Of a stretch of 64,000 bases of DNA, positions 20,613 to 30,641 are shown in pieces. This stretch comes from Petunia secreta (Eukaryota; Streptophyta; Magnoliopsida; Solanales; Solanaceae): positions 35,354,001 to 35,418,000 of the forward strand of contig JARKIP010000035.1 in the NCBI GenBank assembly GCA_029990175.1, given 5' to 3'. The translations under genes were made by a program, and so were the position numbers. Within the stretch, counting starts at the first letter, position 1. Every line of letters starts with the position of its first letter. Under the pieces are notes generated by a model. That model made no database searches, was not told where the DNA came from, and was given only the letters and a program-made list of their open reading frames with translations.

Positions 20613-22339
20613 TTCCCCTCTTCTTGAAGGAATTCGTCCTCGAATTCAAACCTGCACAAAAGAGAAAGTAATAGAAGTACAAAAGAAAGAATAACCAATT
20701 CCACACCAAATTTTCTTGGTTGGAACAACATTAAGTAGTATCCATAAACTTTACTTTTACTCTTAAATTTTGATATTATAGTTAATGACTTGGTATACAT
20801 CAAAACATCATCATCTTCCAATATAACAAAGTCACCAACATAAGAAACAAGAACAATGTTCATTACCTCCAAAAATACCTTAGGTGTTCTAAAGAGTCCA
20901 AGAATTCTAATTAACGAATTATACATACCATACTTGGACTTGTTCCTTAATGGAAAAACATCACCTTGTATTCTTGTATAGAAAGCCTCCATTATAGCAA
21001 TGGCTTTGTGAAACTTCATATCATAAACCTTTAAATAAGGATCAATATAATCAACAGGTTTAACGACACAAAAATTAGCCACTAAGCTTTCGTCTTCCAA
21101 TATCCAACAAGAATTGATTTCTCCATAATCATCTAGGAATTCAATTGTGTTCCTTTCCACCACCTCTTGAAGCTCACCTCCCCTTTTAAAAGGTTTTTCA
21201 TCACTTTTATGCACGAAAATACAAGAGCTAGTGCAAGAAATAGTTAATGGATTAAGAAGCGCACAAGAGTTCTCCTCATAACCAACATGTATACTATCAA
21301 CAAGTAGTGGAGATTTAAAAGTAGACAAATCGCAATCATTCTCCACTTGAGCCAACTCTTCACCAAAATCATGAATTTCATCATTATAAATAGTAGGTGA
21401 AAAATAAAATTCTTGTTCATGTTCTTCTTCGTCAAACAATGGTGGACTGTCATAATAAGAGTCTTTATCCAAATCAACACTAGATTGAGGCCAACACAAA
21501 TAGGACAATAAATCACAATCTTCCTCAACCAATGAATCATTTAGACATGTAGAATGTTTATTATTTCTATCATCACCAACACCCAAAAGAGAAATATCAT
21601 TATCAAATTCATCCAAATAAGGTAGAGTGTTAAGCTTGGCAGATTTACCTTGAACCTTACCTAAACCATCTTCCTTACCTTTGTTTTTCTCATTGAGGTT
21701 CACTTGGCTATAAGAATTGGATGACTCGGCCTCTACATGCTTTTTCAAGCATTGAAGTTCTTCCAATGTTGGCTTTTTCATGCAAACTTCTCCAAAATCA
21801 CCTAGATAAGAATCAAAACAACTAGAAGAAAAAGAAGTAGGAATGTTAGGGTTAGAATAAGAAATAACCTCACCCAAACTCTCTTGTTTTTCATATCTCT
21901 CAACTTCTTCTTTTTCACTCTTATTTTTTTCATTCTCTCCTCTCTTTTCTTGTGGCAACTCTCTCACTTCTCTCAACTCAAGCTCTCCTTTTTCCACTCT
22001 TAAGTTGCCACTTTTCTCTCCCTTACTCCTCTCGATCTTTTCTCTCTCATCCTCACTTTTTTTCTCACAAACAAGATCAATAAGATCAATTCCATTCCCA
22101 ATTATACGATTGTAAATTGTAGGCACAATCCAATCACTATCATCATGAGTATGATCTTTACTAACTTCACTTGCATCTCTAGCTTCTCTTCTCATACGCT
22201 TTTGTTTTGCACATGAAGATTTAACATGACCCACTTTATGACACTTAGAACATTTAAGTTCTTTATAACGAAATATAAAAAGTGGTTTAACCATGGAACC
22301 TTGTTCTTCACTTGCAAACATCTTCAAAAGAACAAACAA
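20486..22339 (-). CDS. Elem-G ORF, unit a (617 aa)
   Basis: One long frame with a CCHC zinc knuckle near residues 33-48 (CSKCHKVGHVKSSC), so it begins in a Gag-like nucleic-acid-binding segment without the capsid part. A highly charged K/E region follows (REKIERSKGE, like the E and F linkers). Then comes an acidic stretch with YYDSPPLFDEEEHE, a counterpart of CYDTPPIFDKGEDE in families C, E and F. Near the end is a hydrophobic run (VILSFVLLLLSLL), then FEFEDEFLQEEGND, which overlaps the hairpin and polypurine tract and runs into the LTR. No protease, reverse transcriptase or integrase is seen. Function unknown; probably a member of the acidic-ORF group. Confidence 0.82.
   Translation of the reverse strand: MFVLLKMFASEEQGSMVKPLFIFRYKELKCSKCHKVGHVKSSCAKQKRMRREARDASEVSKDHTHDDSDWIVPTIYNRIIGNGIDLIDLVCEKKSEDEREKIERSKGEKSGNLRVEKGELELREVRELPQEKRGENEKNKSEKEEVERYEKQESLGEVISYSNPNIPTSFSSSCFDSYLGDFGEVCMKKPTLEELQCLKKHVEAESSNSYSQVNLNEKNKGKEDGLGKVQGKSAKLNTLPYLDEFDNDISLLGVGDDRNNKHSTCLNDSLVEEDCDLLSYLCWPQSSVDLDKDSYYDSPPLFDEEEHEQEFYFSPTIYNDEIHDFGEELAQVENDCDLSTFKSPLLVDSIHVGYEENSCALLNPLTISCTSSCIFVHKSDEKPFKRGGELQEVVERNTIEFLDDYGEINSCWILEDESLVANFCVVKPVDYIDPYLKVYDMKFHKAIAIMEAFYTRIQGDVFPLRNKSKYGMYNSLIRILGLFRTPKVFLEVMNIVLVSYVGDFVILEDDDVLMYTKSLTIISKFKSKSKVYGYYLMLFQPRKFGVELVILSFVLLLLSLLCRFEFEDEFLQEEGNDSIHGRKNPLKYLDEYLEVLGKHMIRSRIKKAQNKPIALEL
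20613..20647 (-). promoter_or_regulatory. polypurine tract and hairpin, Elem-G unit a
   Basis: Polypurine tract at 20613-20624 and hairpin GAATTCG-AGGA-CGAATTC at 20630-20647. The third stem pair is A-T where other families have T-A. Confidence 0.85.
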
Positions 22340-22917
22340 GTTAGTGTGAAAAAAGAATCTTCACAAAAAAATCACTCACACTCGTGTTTCTCTCGATAAA
22401 TTGGCTTTTACCCTCTAATAATCTCACCTCTCTTGCCTTTTTCCACTCAAAGCAACTTTTAGTTGGTTCTCTTTGGATTTATAAATAAACCCTACTAATC
22501 AAAACCCTTGGTGATAAGATATAGGAGTTAGAAAAGAATAGAAAAAGTAAAAGACCAAAACCTAGAAAGAATAGGATTTGGTAAGTAGAAAAAACCAAAT
22601 AGAAAAAGGATCTTCTCTAATGAAAACCAAAACTTAGAAAGAATAGGATTTGGAATGTAGAAACAAATAAGGAAAAGAATATAAGAAACCCAACCCAAAG
22701 AAAAAAGGAAAGATATTACTTTTCTTCCAAGGACTAGAATCCCCTCTTCTTGTTTCCTTTATTGACTAGGAAACTCAATACTACTAGATTTCAAAAAATA
22801 ATGAGCATAAGCAACCAAAAAATTTCCTCCAATTTTTTTTTTCTTTTGAATTTTTTCGTTTTTTTTTTTTTGTTTTTTTGTTTTTCTTTTTTTTTTCGTG
22901 TTACTGTTCACTGCTAC
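22340..22917 (-). other. leader of Elem-G unit a, truncated
   Basis: AT-rich, with long T runs (about 22830-22900). At GCTAC (22913-22917) it joins straight to LTR sequence; the primer site present in unit b is missing. The plus-strand frames here are low-complexity phenylalanine runs. Confidence 0.75.
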
Positions 22918-24146
22918 GATACCTCAAAGTTATGGATCCAAGAACTTGATAAAGAAATTTAATGAAACACGCGGAAGCTAATAAAATATACTTAAAAACG
23001 AACAAGAATTGAAAATAAGGATAGAATGAATTCAAGAAAGAGTTTCTTGAATTCAAGAACGGATCAAGAATCTCAAGAAAGAATCAAGAAATTCAAGACA
23101 AGTCTAAATCTTGAAAAGAAACTCCTAACAACAACAATTAGACTAAGCTAACCGCCTTTGGTAGAGAATAACACAAGAAGAAGATTATGGAATCCCGACC
23201 CCCGTTAGAGTAACAAAGAACAACAGTAAAATAGAATTTACCGCCTTTCTTGAATACCTAAAAGTAATCTAAAGATTTGAAAAAGAAATACCTCATCACC
23301 TAAAAGTGTAGACTTGAAGGTTGAAAGATAAATCCAAGAGTAGCCACACACAAAAGTGCAAGAGAAAACCTCTCAATTTTTATTCATCATAAATTTATAT
23401 TGTCGTCCTAAAGTAAAGAAAATAACCCCTTTATATAGGAGTAGGGGCTGGCCATAGGCCTTACAAAATCCTACTCAAATATAGTTTCTAAGTAATAATG
23501 AAATAGGAAAAGAAACCAACTAGGAAAGAAAATCCTAATAAAATAGGAAAAGGAAGTAAATTAAAACTAAACTAGGAAAAGTAAATAATATCCTAAATAA
23601 ACTTGGTAAACTAATCCTAATTAATATTGGAATCAAAACCTAATTAATATAGGAAAATATATCCCAGTTAATTTAGGAAACGAATCCCACTTGAACTAGG
23701 AATCCTTGATAGCAACTTGCAAGCAACTTGGGGTACACTTCATGGAAATCCTTTGACCATCCTTTGCATGTTTTTGGGCTGAAACTAAGCATATTTTATG
23801 GGCTAAAAACGTGACCCTATATGGCTCTTCTTGGGCTTCAAGTTTGGCACACTTTAAGCTCCTTAATTAGTCCAAAAATAGACTGATTTGGAACCCAATG
23901 TTTCCACTTCAAATTGTAGTAATTTTGACGTTAATATTCATCACTTGTACCTCAATTTGGACCATATAATATCTCTATCACTTAGACAAAAGGTCATCCT
24001 TGGCTTGAGCTCTTTCTCTTCACAATTCAAGTGCAATCGGCTTGTTTTGAGCTTTCTTTATGCGAGATCTTATCATATGCTTTCCAAGAACTTCCAAATA
24101 TTCATCCAAGTATTTCAATGGATTTTTCCTTCCATGGATGCTATCA
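22918..24146 (-). repeat. Elem-G middle LTR
   Basis: Shared between the two internal units. Starts at GATACCTCAAAG, lacking the terminal TGATAACA..., and ends ...GCTATCA at 24146. Confidence 0.85.
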
Positions 24147-25873
24147 TTCCCCTCTTCTTGAAGGAATTCGTCCTCGAATTCAAACCTGCACAAAAGAGAA
24201 AGTAATAGAAGTACAAAAGAAAGAATAACCAATTCCACACCAAATTTTCTTGGTTGGAACAACATTAAGTAGTATCCATAAACTTTACTTTTACTCTTAA
24301 ATTTTGATATTATAGTTAATGACTTGGTATACATCAAAACATCATCATCTTCCAATATAACAAAGTCACCAACATAAGAAACAAGAACAATGTTCATTAC
24401 CTCCAAAAATACCTTAGGTGTTCTAAAGAGTCCAAGAATTCTAATTAACGAATTATACATACCATACTTGGACTTGTTCCTTAATGGAAAAACATCACCT
24501 TGTATTCTTGTATAGAAAGCCTCCATTATAGCAATGGCTTTGTGAAACTTCATATCATAAACCTTTAAATAAGGATCAATATAATCAACAGGTTTAACGA
24601 CACAAAAATTAGCCACTAAGCTTTCGTCTTCCAATATCCAACAAGAATTGATTTCTCCATAATCATCTAGGAATTCAATTGTGTTCCTTTCCACCACCTC
24701 TTGAAGCTCACCTCCCCTTTTAAAAGGTTTTTCATCACTTTTATGCACGAAAATACAAGAGCTAGTGCAAGAAATAGTTAATGGATTAAGAAGCGCACAA
24801 GAGTTCTCCTCATAACCAACATGTATACTATCAACAAGTAGTGGAGATTTAAAAGTAGACAAATCGCAATCATTCTCCACTTGAGCCAACTCTTCACCAA
24901 AATCATGAATTTCATCATTATAAATAGTAGGTGAAAAATAAAATTCTTGTTCATGTTCTTCTTCGTCAAACAATGGTGGACTGTCATAATAAGAGTCTTT
25001 ATCCAAATCAACACTAGATTGAGGCCAACACAAATAGGACAATAAATCACAATCTTCCTCAACCAATGAATCATTTAGACATGTAGAATGTTTATTATTT
25101 CTATCATCACCAACACCCAAAAGAGAAATATCATTATCAAATTCATCCAAATAAGGTAGAGTGTTAAGCTTGGCAGATTTACCTTGAACCTTACCTAAAC
25201 CATCTTCCTTACCTTTGTTTTTCTCATTGAGGTTCACTTGGCTATAAGAATTGGATGACTCGGCCTCTACATGCTTTTTCAAGCATTGAAGTTCTTCCAA
25301 TGTTGGCTTTTTCATGCAAACTTCTCCAAAATCACCTAGATAAGAATCAAAACAACTAGAAGAAAAAGAAGTAGGAATGTTAGGGTTAGAATAAGAAATA
25401 ACCTCACCCAAACTCTCTTGTTTTTCATATCTCTCAACTTCTTCTTTTTCACTCTTATTTTTATCATTCTCTCCTCTCTTTTCTTGTGGCAACTCTCTCA
25501 CTTCTCTCAACTCAAGCTCTCCTTTTTCCACTCTTAAGTTGCCACTTTTCTCTCCCTTACTCCTCTCGATCTTTTCTCTCTCATCCTCACTTTTTTTCTC
25601 ACAAACAAGATCAATAAGATCAATTCCATTCCCAATTATACGATTGTAAATTGTAGGCACAATCCAATCACTATCATCATGAGTATGATCTTTACTAACT
25701 TCACTTGCATCTCTAGCTTCTCTTCTCATATGCTTTTGTTTTGCACATGAAGATTTAACATGACCCACTTTATGACACTTAGAACATTTAAGTTCTTTAT
25801 AACGAAATATAAAAAGTGGTTTAACCATGGAACCTTGTTCTTCACTTGCAAACATCTTCAAAAGAACAAACAA
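24020..25873 (-). CDS. Elem-G ORF, unit b (617 aa)
   Basis: Second copy of the Elem-G ORF. It differs from unit a at only two residues that I can see (KQKHMRRE for KQKRMRRE, and GENDKNK for GENEKNK). It has the same zinc knuckle, charged linker, acidic region, hydrophobic run and LTR-overlapping tail. Both copies being open suggests the duplication is recent or arose in the same event as insertion. Function unknown. Confidence 0.82.
   Translation of the reverse strand: MFVLLKMFASEEQGSMVKPLFIFRYKELKCSKCHKVGHVKSSCAKQKHMRREARDASEVSKDHTHDDSDWIVPTIYNRIIGNGIDLIDLVCEKKSEDEREKIERSKGEKSGNLRVEKGELELREVRELPQEKRGENDKNKSEKEEVERYEKQESLGEVISYSNPNIPTSFSSSCFDSYLGDFGEVCMKKPTLEELQCLKKHVEAESSNSYSQVNLNEKNKGKEDGLGKVQGKSAKLNTLPYLDEFDNDISLLGVGDDRNNKHSTCLNDSLVEEDCDLLSYLCWPQSSVDLDKDSYYDSPPLFDEEEHEQEFYFSPTIYNDEIHDFGEELAQVENDCDLSTFKSPLLVDSIHVGYEENSCALLNPLTISCTSSCIFVHKSDEKPFKRGGELQEVVERNTIEFLDDYGEINSCWILEDESLVANFCVVKPVDYIDPYLKVYDMKFHKAIAIMEAFYTRIQGDVFPLRNKSKYGMYNSLIRILGLFRTPKVFLEVMNIVLVSYVGDFVILEDDDVLMYTKSLTIISKFKSKSKVYGYYLMLFQPRKFGVELVILSFVLLLLSLLCRFEFEDEFLQEEGNDSIHGRKNPLKYLDEYLEVLGKHMIRSRIKKAQNKPIALEL
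24147..24181 (-). promoter_or_regulatory. polypurine tract and hairpin, Elem-G unit b
   Basis: Same as unit a, shifted by 3534 bp; hairpin at 24164-24181. Confidence 0.85.
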
Positions 25874-26538
25874 GTTAGTGTGAAAAAAGAATCTTCACAA
25901 AAAAATCACTCACACTCGTGTTTCTCTCGATAAATTGGCTTTTACCCTCTAATAATCTCACCTCTCTTGCCTTTTTCCACTCAAAGCAACTTTTAGTTGG
26001 TTCTCTTTGGATTTATAAATAAACCCTACTAATCAAAACCCTTGGTGATAAGATATAGGAGTTAGAAAAGAATAGAAAAAGTAAAAGACCAAAACCTAGA
26101 AAGAATAGGATTTGGTAAGTAGAAAAAACCAAATAGAAAAAGGATCTTCTCTAATGAAAACCAAAACTTAGAAAGAATAGGATTTGGAATGTAGAAACAA
26201 ATAAGGAAAAGAATATAAGAAACCCAACCCAAAGAAAAAAGGAAAGATATTACTTTTCTTCCAAGGACTAGAATCCCCTCTTCTTGTTTCCTTTATTGAC
26301 TAGGAAACTCAATACTACTAGATTTCAAAAAATAATGAGCATAAGCAACCAAAAAATTTCCTCCAATTTTTTTTTTTCTTTTGAATTTTTCGTTTTTTTT
26401 TTTTTGTTTTTTTTTTCTTTTTTTTTTTTCGTGTTACTGTTCACTGCTACAGTAACTTTTTTTTTTTTTTTTTTTTTTTTTGCTTTTCTAGCTCAAAAAT
26501 CCCCCAAGATAATCAAGAACGGAATCTTGATTGAACCC
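25874..26538 (-). other. leader of Elem-G unit b
   Basis: Complete leader with long homopolymer T runs (26357-26400 and 26459-26480). No supported gene. Confidence 0.75.
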
Positions 26539-26550
26539 GCTCTGATACCA
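26539..26550 (-). promoter_or_regulatory. primer binding site, Elem-G
   Basis: Plus-strand GCTCTGATACCA, 2 nt from the LTR at 26553. The only primer site in the composite. Confidence 0.9.
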
Positions 26551-26552
26551 CT

Positions 26553-27790
26553 TGATAACACGCTCGTTAAGGATCCAAGAACTTGATAATAAAATTCAAG
26601 AATTTAAAGAAATTTGCGGAAGCTAAAAAGAAATGGTAGAAACGGAAAAGAACAAAATAGAAAGATAGAATGAATTCAAGGACGAGTTTCTTGAATTCAA
26701 GAATGGATCACGAATCTCGAGGATGAGCCAAGAAATTCGAGACAAGTCTAAATCTTGAAAAGAAACTCCTAACAACAACAATTAGACTAAGCTAACCGCC
26801 TTTGGTAGAGAATAACACAAGAAGAAGATTATGGAATCCCGACCCCCGTTAGAGTAACAAAGAACAACAGTAAAATAGAATTTACCGCCTTTCTTGAATA
26901 CCTAAAAGTAATCTAAAGATTTGAAAAAGAAATACCTCATCACGTAAAAGTGTAGACTTGAAGGTTGAAAGATAAATCCAAGAGTAGCCACACACAAAAG
27001 TGCAAGAGAAAACCTCTCAATTTTTATTCATCATAAATTTATATTGTCGTCCTAAAGTAAAGAAAATAACCCCTTTATATAGGAGTAGGGGCTGGCCATA
27101 GGCCTTACAAAATCCTACTCAAATATAGTTTCTAAGTAATAATGAAATAGGAAAAGAAACCAACTAGGAAAGAAAATCCTAATAAAATAGGAAAAGGAAG
27201 TAAATTAAAACTAAACTAGGAAAAGTAAATAATATCCTAAATAAACTTGGTAAACTAATCCTAATTAATATTGGAATCAAAACCTAATTAATATAGGAAA
27301 ATATATCCCAGTTAATTTAGGAAACGAATCCCACTTGAACTAGGAATCCTTGATAGCAACTTGCAAGCAACTTGGGGTACACTTCATGGAAATCCTTTGA
27401 CCATCCTTTGCATGTTTTTGGGCTGAAACTAAGCATATTTTATGGGCTAAAAACGTGACCCTATATGGCTCTTCTTGGGCTTCAAGTTTGGCACACTTTA
27501 AGCTCCTTAATTAGTCCAAAAATAGACTGATTTGGAACCCAATGTTTCCACTTCAAATTGTAGTAATTTTGACTTTAATATTCATCACTTGTACCTCAAT
27601 TTGGACCATATAATATCTCTATCACTTAGACAAAAGGTCATCCTTGGCTTGAGCTCTTTCTCTTCACAATTCAAGTGCAATCGGCTTGTTTTGAGCTTTC
27701 TTTATGCGAGATCTTATCATATGCTTTCCAAGAACTTCCAAATATTCATCCAAGTATTTCAATGGATTTTTCCTTCCATGGATGCTATCA
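26553..27790 (-). repeat. Elem-G LTR, right end (1238 bp)
   Basis: TGATAACACGCTCG... to ...GGATGCTATCA. Its 3'-side terminal 20 bp differ from those of the left and middle LTRs (TGATAACAATCAC...GATACCTC type), so at least two LTR subtypes are joined here. Confidence 0.88.
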
Positions 27791-28854
27791 TTTATGTTGT
27801 TGTGGATAGGTTCTCAAAGATGGCTCATTTCATTCCATGCAAGAAATGCGATGATGCCCAACATGTAGCTTCCTTGTTTGTTGAAAATGTTTTGAAGTTA
27901 CATGGTGTGCCTCAATCTATAGTGAGTGATAGGGACACTAAGTTCCTAAGCCATTTTTGGCGAAGTTTATGGGGTGCTTTAGGCACCAAGCTCTTGTTCT
28001 CCACGTCCCACCACCCACAAACCGATGGGCAAACGGAAGTGGTAAACCGAACCTTGGGTGCTCTTCTTAGAGCCATGACCCGGGGTAAGGCCGGGACTTG
28101 GATTGATCGTTTACCTCTTATGGAGTTTGCCTACAATCGAACCGTGCATAGAATGATTGGCATGACTCCATTCGAGTGTGTTTATGGTTTTAACCCCTTG
28201 ATTCCCCTTGATCTAACCCCTTTGCCAAGGGAAATGGTTGTTAATTTTGAAGGTAAAGCTAGAGCAAAAGCAATGATGGAACTCCATGCAAAGGCAAAGA
28301 AGAATTTGGAGGAAGCCTATGCTAAGGTTGCTTCCAAGAAAAACAAAGGACGCAAGAAGGTGGAACTCAAGAAGGGTGACTATGTGTGGGTGCACTTCCG
28401 GAAAGAAAGGTTTCCAAACCTTAGAAAAGGGAAGTTAGCACCCCGTGGCGATGGCCCATTCCAAGTGCTTTCAAAGATAAACAACAACGCCTATGTGGTC
28501 GATTTGCCAAGTGAGTATCAAGTTTCTAATACTTTTAATGTTTGTGACTTGGTTCCTTTGGATGTAGGTGATGATGCGGTCGTGGGTGATGATGCCTCAA
28601 TTTCGAGGACGAAATCTTCTCAAGAAGGGGAGGATGATGAGACCCAAACCCCCTCAAGACCATTCACACGTAGTCAAGCTAAGGAGATCCAAGGAGTGCA
28701 CATACACTTGGTGAGGAAGGGCCTTGAAGAAGGAAGCGATTGGAAGCCGTTCCGGGTGCTCAAGCTAGGCCTCACGCCTAAGGAAGAAGAGGACCCAGCA
28801 GAGCTAGGCGCCCCGCCTACCCCAGGCGCCCCGCCTGGGGAGCTCACTGCCTAA
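27791..28854 (+). CDS. pol: Elem-A integrase, C-terminal part, with LTR-encoded tail
   Basis: Continues gag-pol in frame after Elem-G. It holds the second Asp (VSDRDTKFLSHFW) and Glu (TDGQTEVVNRT) of the D,D35E core, the FAYNR/FECVYGFNPL region and a GPF/Y-like segment (GDGPFQVLSKINNNAYVVDLP). No chromodomain follows. Instead FNVCDLVPLDVG leads to ISRTKSSQEGEDD across the hairpin and polypurine tract, and the frame runs about 70 codons into the 3' LTR (PFTRSQAK...), stopping at 28854. Integrase joins cDNA to the chromosome; the tail may guide targeting as the CR motif of CRM elements is thought to do, but that is inference. Confidence 0.9.
28600..28634 (+). promoter_or_regulatory. hairpin and polypurine tract, Elem-A
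   Basis: Hairpin ATTTCG-AGGA-CGAAAT at 28600-28615 and polypurine tract AAGAAGGGGAGGA at 28622-28634, ending at the LTR. Confidence 0.88.
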
Positions 28855-29471
28855 GGCTCAGAAAATGCACCAGGCGCCCCACCTGGCTAGGCGCCCAGCC
28901 TAGCTGAAGGCCAAGCCAGGCGCCCCGCCTAGCCTCAGGCGCCCAGCCTAGCTGAAGGCCAAGCCAGGTGCCCCGCCTAGATCCAGGCGCCCAGCCTAGC
29001 TTCAGCATGAACCAGGCGCCCCTCCCAGCCCCAGGCGCCCCACCTAGCTGCTGAACTTATGTTTCTTTTACTATTTTGCCCTACGTGGCTTATTTGATGA
29101 ACCTTATTAGTAAGGGTAATTACGTCTTTGTGTAAGCTTGGGAAAACACTATAAATACCCAAGCATAGCTTTTTTTATACTTAGCTTATTATTGATGATT
29201 ATGAATGATGAACATGAGCAAGGCTCTTGATTATTGAATGAACCCTTTTGAACTTGGACTTGTATGTCTTCTAGCGGATCTAGATGAATACTCTTCCTCT
29301 CCGACCATTCTACTTGCGTGCTCGCGTTAGCTCGAGGGTAGTTGCATAGCGTAGGTGTTCTTGTCCTTCTCTCGGGGTGTAACGGAACAAGTTCTCCGTT
29401 GCTACTTGGGATTAGAGATCGAGTTACGTCTCGTTCTTTATCTTTTACTTTTCCGCGTTTGATTCTCATCA
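28635..29471 (+). repeat. 3' LTR of Elem-A
   Basis: 837 bp, with three to four differences from 6658-7494 (for example AGGTGCCCC for AGGCGCCCC). Confidence 0.93.
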
Positions 29472-30641
29472 TTTATCTTCTATCTCTTCTTGTGAAAGTT
29501 CTTGTGTAGGTACATTTGAAGACAAGTCATTGGAGCCTCAATGTGAGCTTCATGAAGGGGAAGTTGCATATGACACTTCAAACCTTGTGAGTGATCAAGG
29601 GAGTACTACAAATGTAAGTGTTGCTTCACCTTTTCATGAACCTACTAGCTACTTGTCTTGTGATGACTCAACACTAGTTGGTGGTTTTGATGCATCTAGT
29701 GAGTATACCACTAGTGAAGAGTCTAGTTGTCAACTTGAGTTTGCATGTGAAACACTAGTTGGGAGGAGCACTATGCCACATCATGATGTGAGCTCATTGT
29801 TCATTGAACCCCTCCCTAGTGTAGATTTGATAGTTGACCATGATTGTGACCTTTGCTATGACACACCGCCAACATTTGACATAGGGAAAGATGAGGTAGT
29901 TGACCATTCCCTAATTGATATGCTCCTATTTGGTGGGCCAATGTGTTATAGCAAGGATGATTGTTACCTTGAGGAGTCTCTAGAGTGTGAGATGGATCGA
30001 TTTATTTTCGAAGACTCCTTGAGTGTGGGTGAAGAACCTAGTCTTGATACCATGCTTGTATTTGACCATGAATTTGAGGTGCATGCTTTTACATTTCCAT
30101 TGTGTGAAGATAATCTCATTTGTGGTAGCGATTTGTATCGGACTAGGGTGGGTGGTCAAGTGGAACCCCCATGGTGTGAAGGGTTTGACCCCTTAGGCAA
30201 CCCATTGCTTGAAAATGTGGGTGAGGTAGATGGTTCTTTGAGTGACCCTACTATTGCTAGTTTGGGTTGTGATGAAGAAGAATCCATCATCAACACCTTC
30301 CTTGAGAGCTTGACTTTTGAGGAGGGTTGCCTAGTTGATGAAATGGAAGGGAAAGAGGAACCCCTTGGTGTGAGTAGGTATGCTCTAAAGAAGGGGAGTG
30401 GAGTGCTTGATCCTACTTGTAGGGTGGGCTATTTGACTCACTCCACTCCACATGTTGATCACACCTCGAGGATAGGTTGGTGTGTTGATCTTGAGCTTAA
30501 GGTTCAAGGGGATTTTGGTAGCTTGATCTTGCCTTTTCCATCTTCCCATGACCTCTTTGCTCATTATCTTGTTAAGTGCATGTTGATTTTTAACCAAGTA
30601 CTTATTGTTCTCTTTGGGGACTTGATATTCATGATTGTTAT
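29472..30641 (+). pseudogene. Elem-F ORF, acidic domain (inverted)
   Basis: About 390 codons in frame after 6657. They carry CYDTPPTFDIGKDE, HAFTFPLCEDNL, DLYRTRVGGQVEPPWCEG and FDPLGNPLLE, matching the C and E ORFs. Over 15 percent of residues are Asp or Glu. The frame runs to GDLIFMIVI at the target GTTAT (30637-30641), where the family-E LTR begins. The remaining IDAWLYHKS... is at 5632 on the opposite strand, 25 kb away. The segment is plus-oriented although F is minus. An upstream TGTGTAG|GTAC (about 29505-29515) resembles the block found before gag. Function unknown. Confidence 0.78.

Larger units (their letters stand above)
18245..27790. mobile_element. Elem-G, inverted composite of a non-autonomous element
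   Basis: 9546 bp inserted in the Elem-A integrase gene with a perfect duplication TTTAT (18240-18244 and 27791-27795). Order: a plus-oriented LTR (18245 to about 19483), then in minus orientation LTR (19484-20612), internal region with ORF, LTR (22918-24146), second internal region with ORF, primer site, and LTR (26553-27790). Both outer ends are LTR 5' ends (TGATAGC at left, GCTATCA at right); a normal insertion would have one 5' and one 3' end. The two internal units repeat at 3534 bp and are almost identical. Confidence 0.88.
6658..29471 (+). mobile_element. Elem-A, autonomous-type gypsy element with two insertions
   Basis: Two 837-bp LTRs (6658-7494 and 28635-29471) flanked by TTTAT (6653-6657 and 29472-29476). 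About three to four LTR differences by eye. Its own parts are LTR, primer site, leader (7510-7847 and 13297-14194), gag-pol (14195-18244 and 27791-28854) and LTR. Elem-C1 sits in the leader and Elem-G in the integrase gene. Confidence 0.93.

Noticed and set aside
22838..22895. Poly(A) tail of a LINE or processed pseudogene at the long T runs (also 26357-26480, 8706-8727)
   Set aside because: The runs sit at fixed places in element leaders or 3' segments and are not at a target-duplicated end.
27791..28854. Claim that the window is centromeric
   Set aside because: The CRM-like tail is only suggestive; no satellite array is present and placement cannot be judged from sequence alone.
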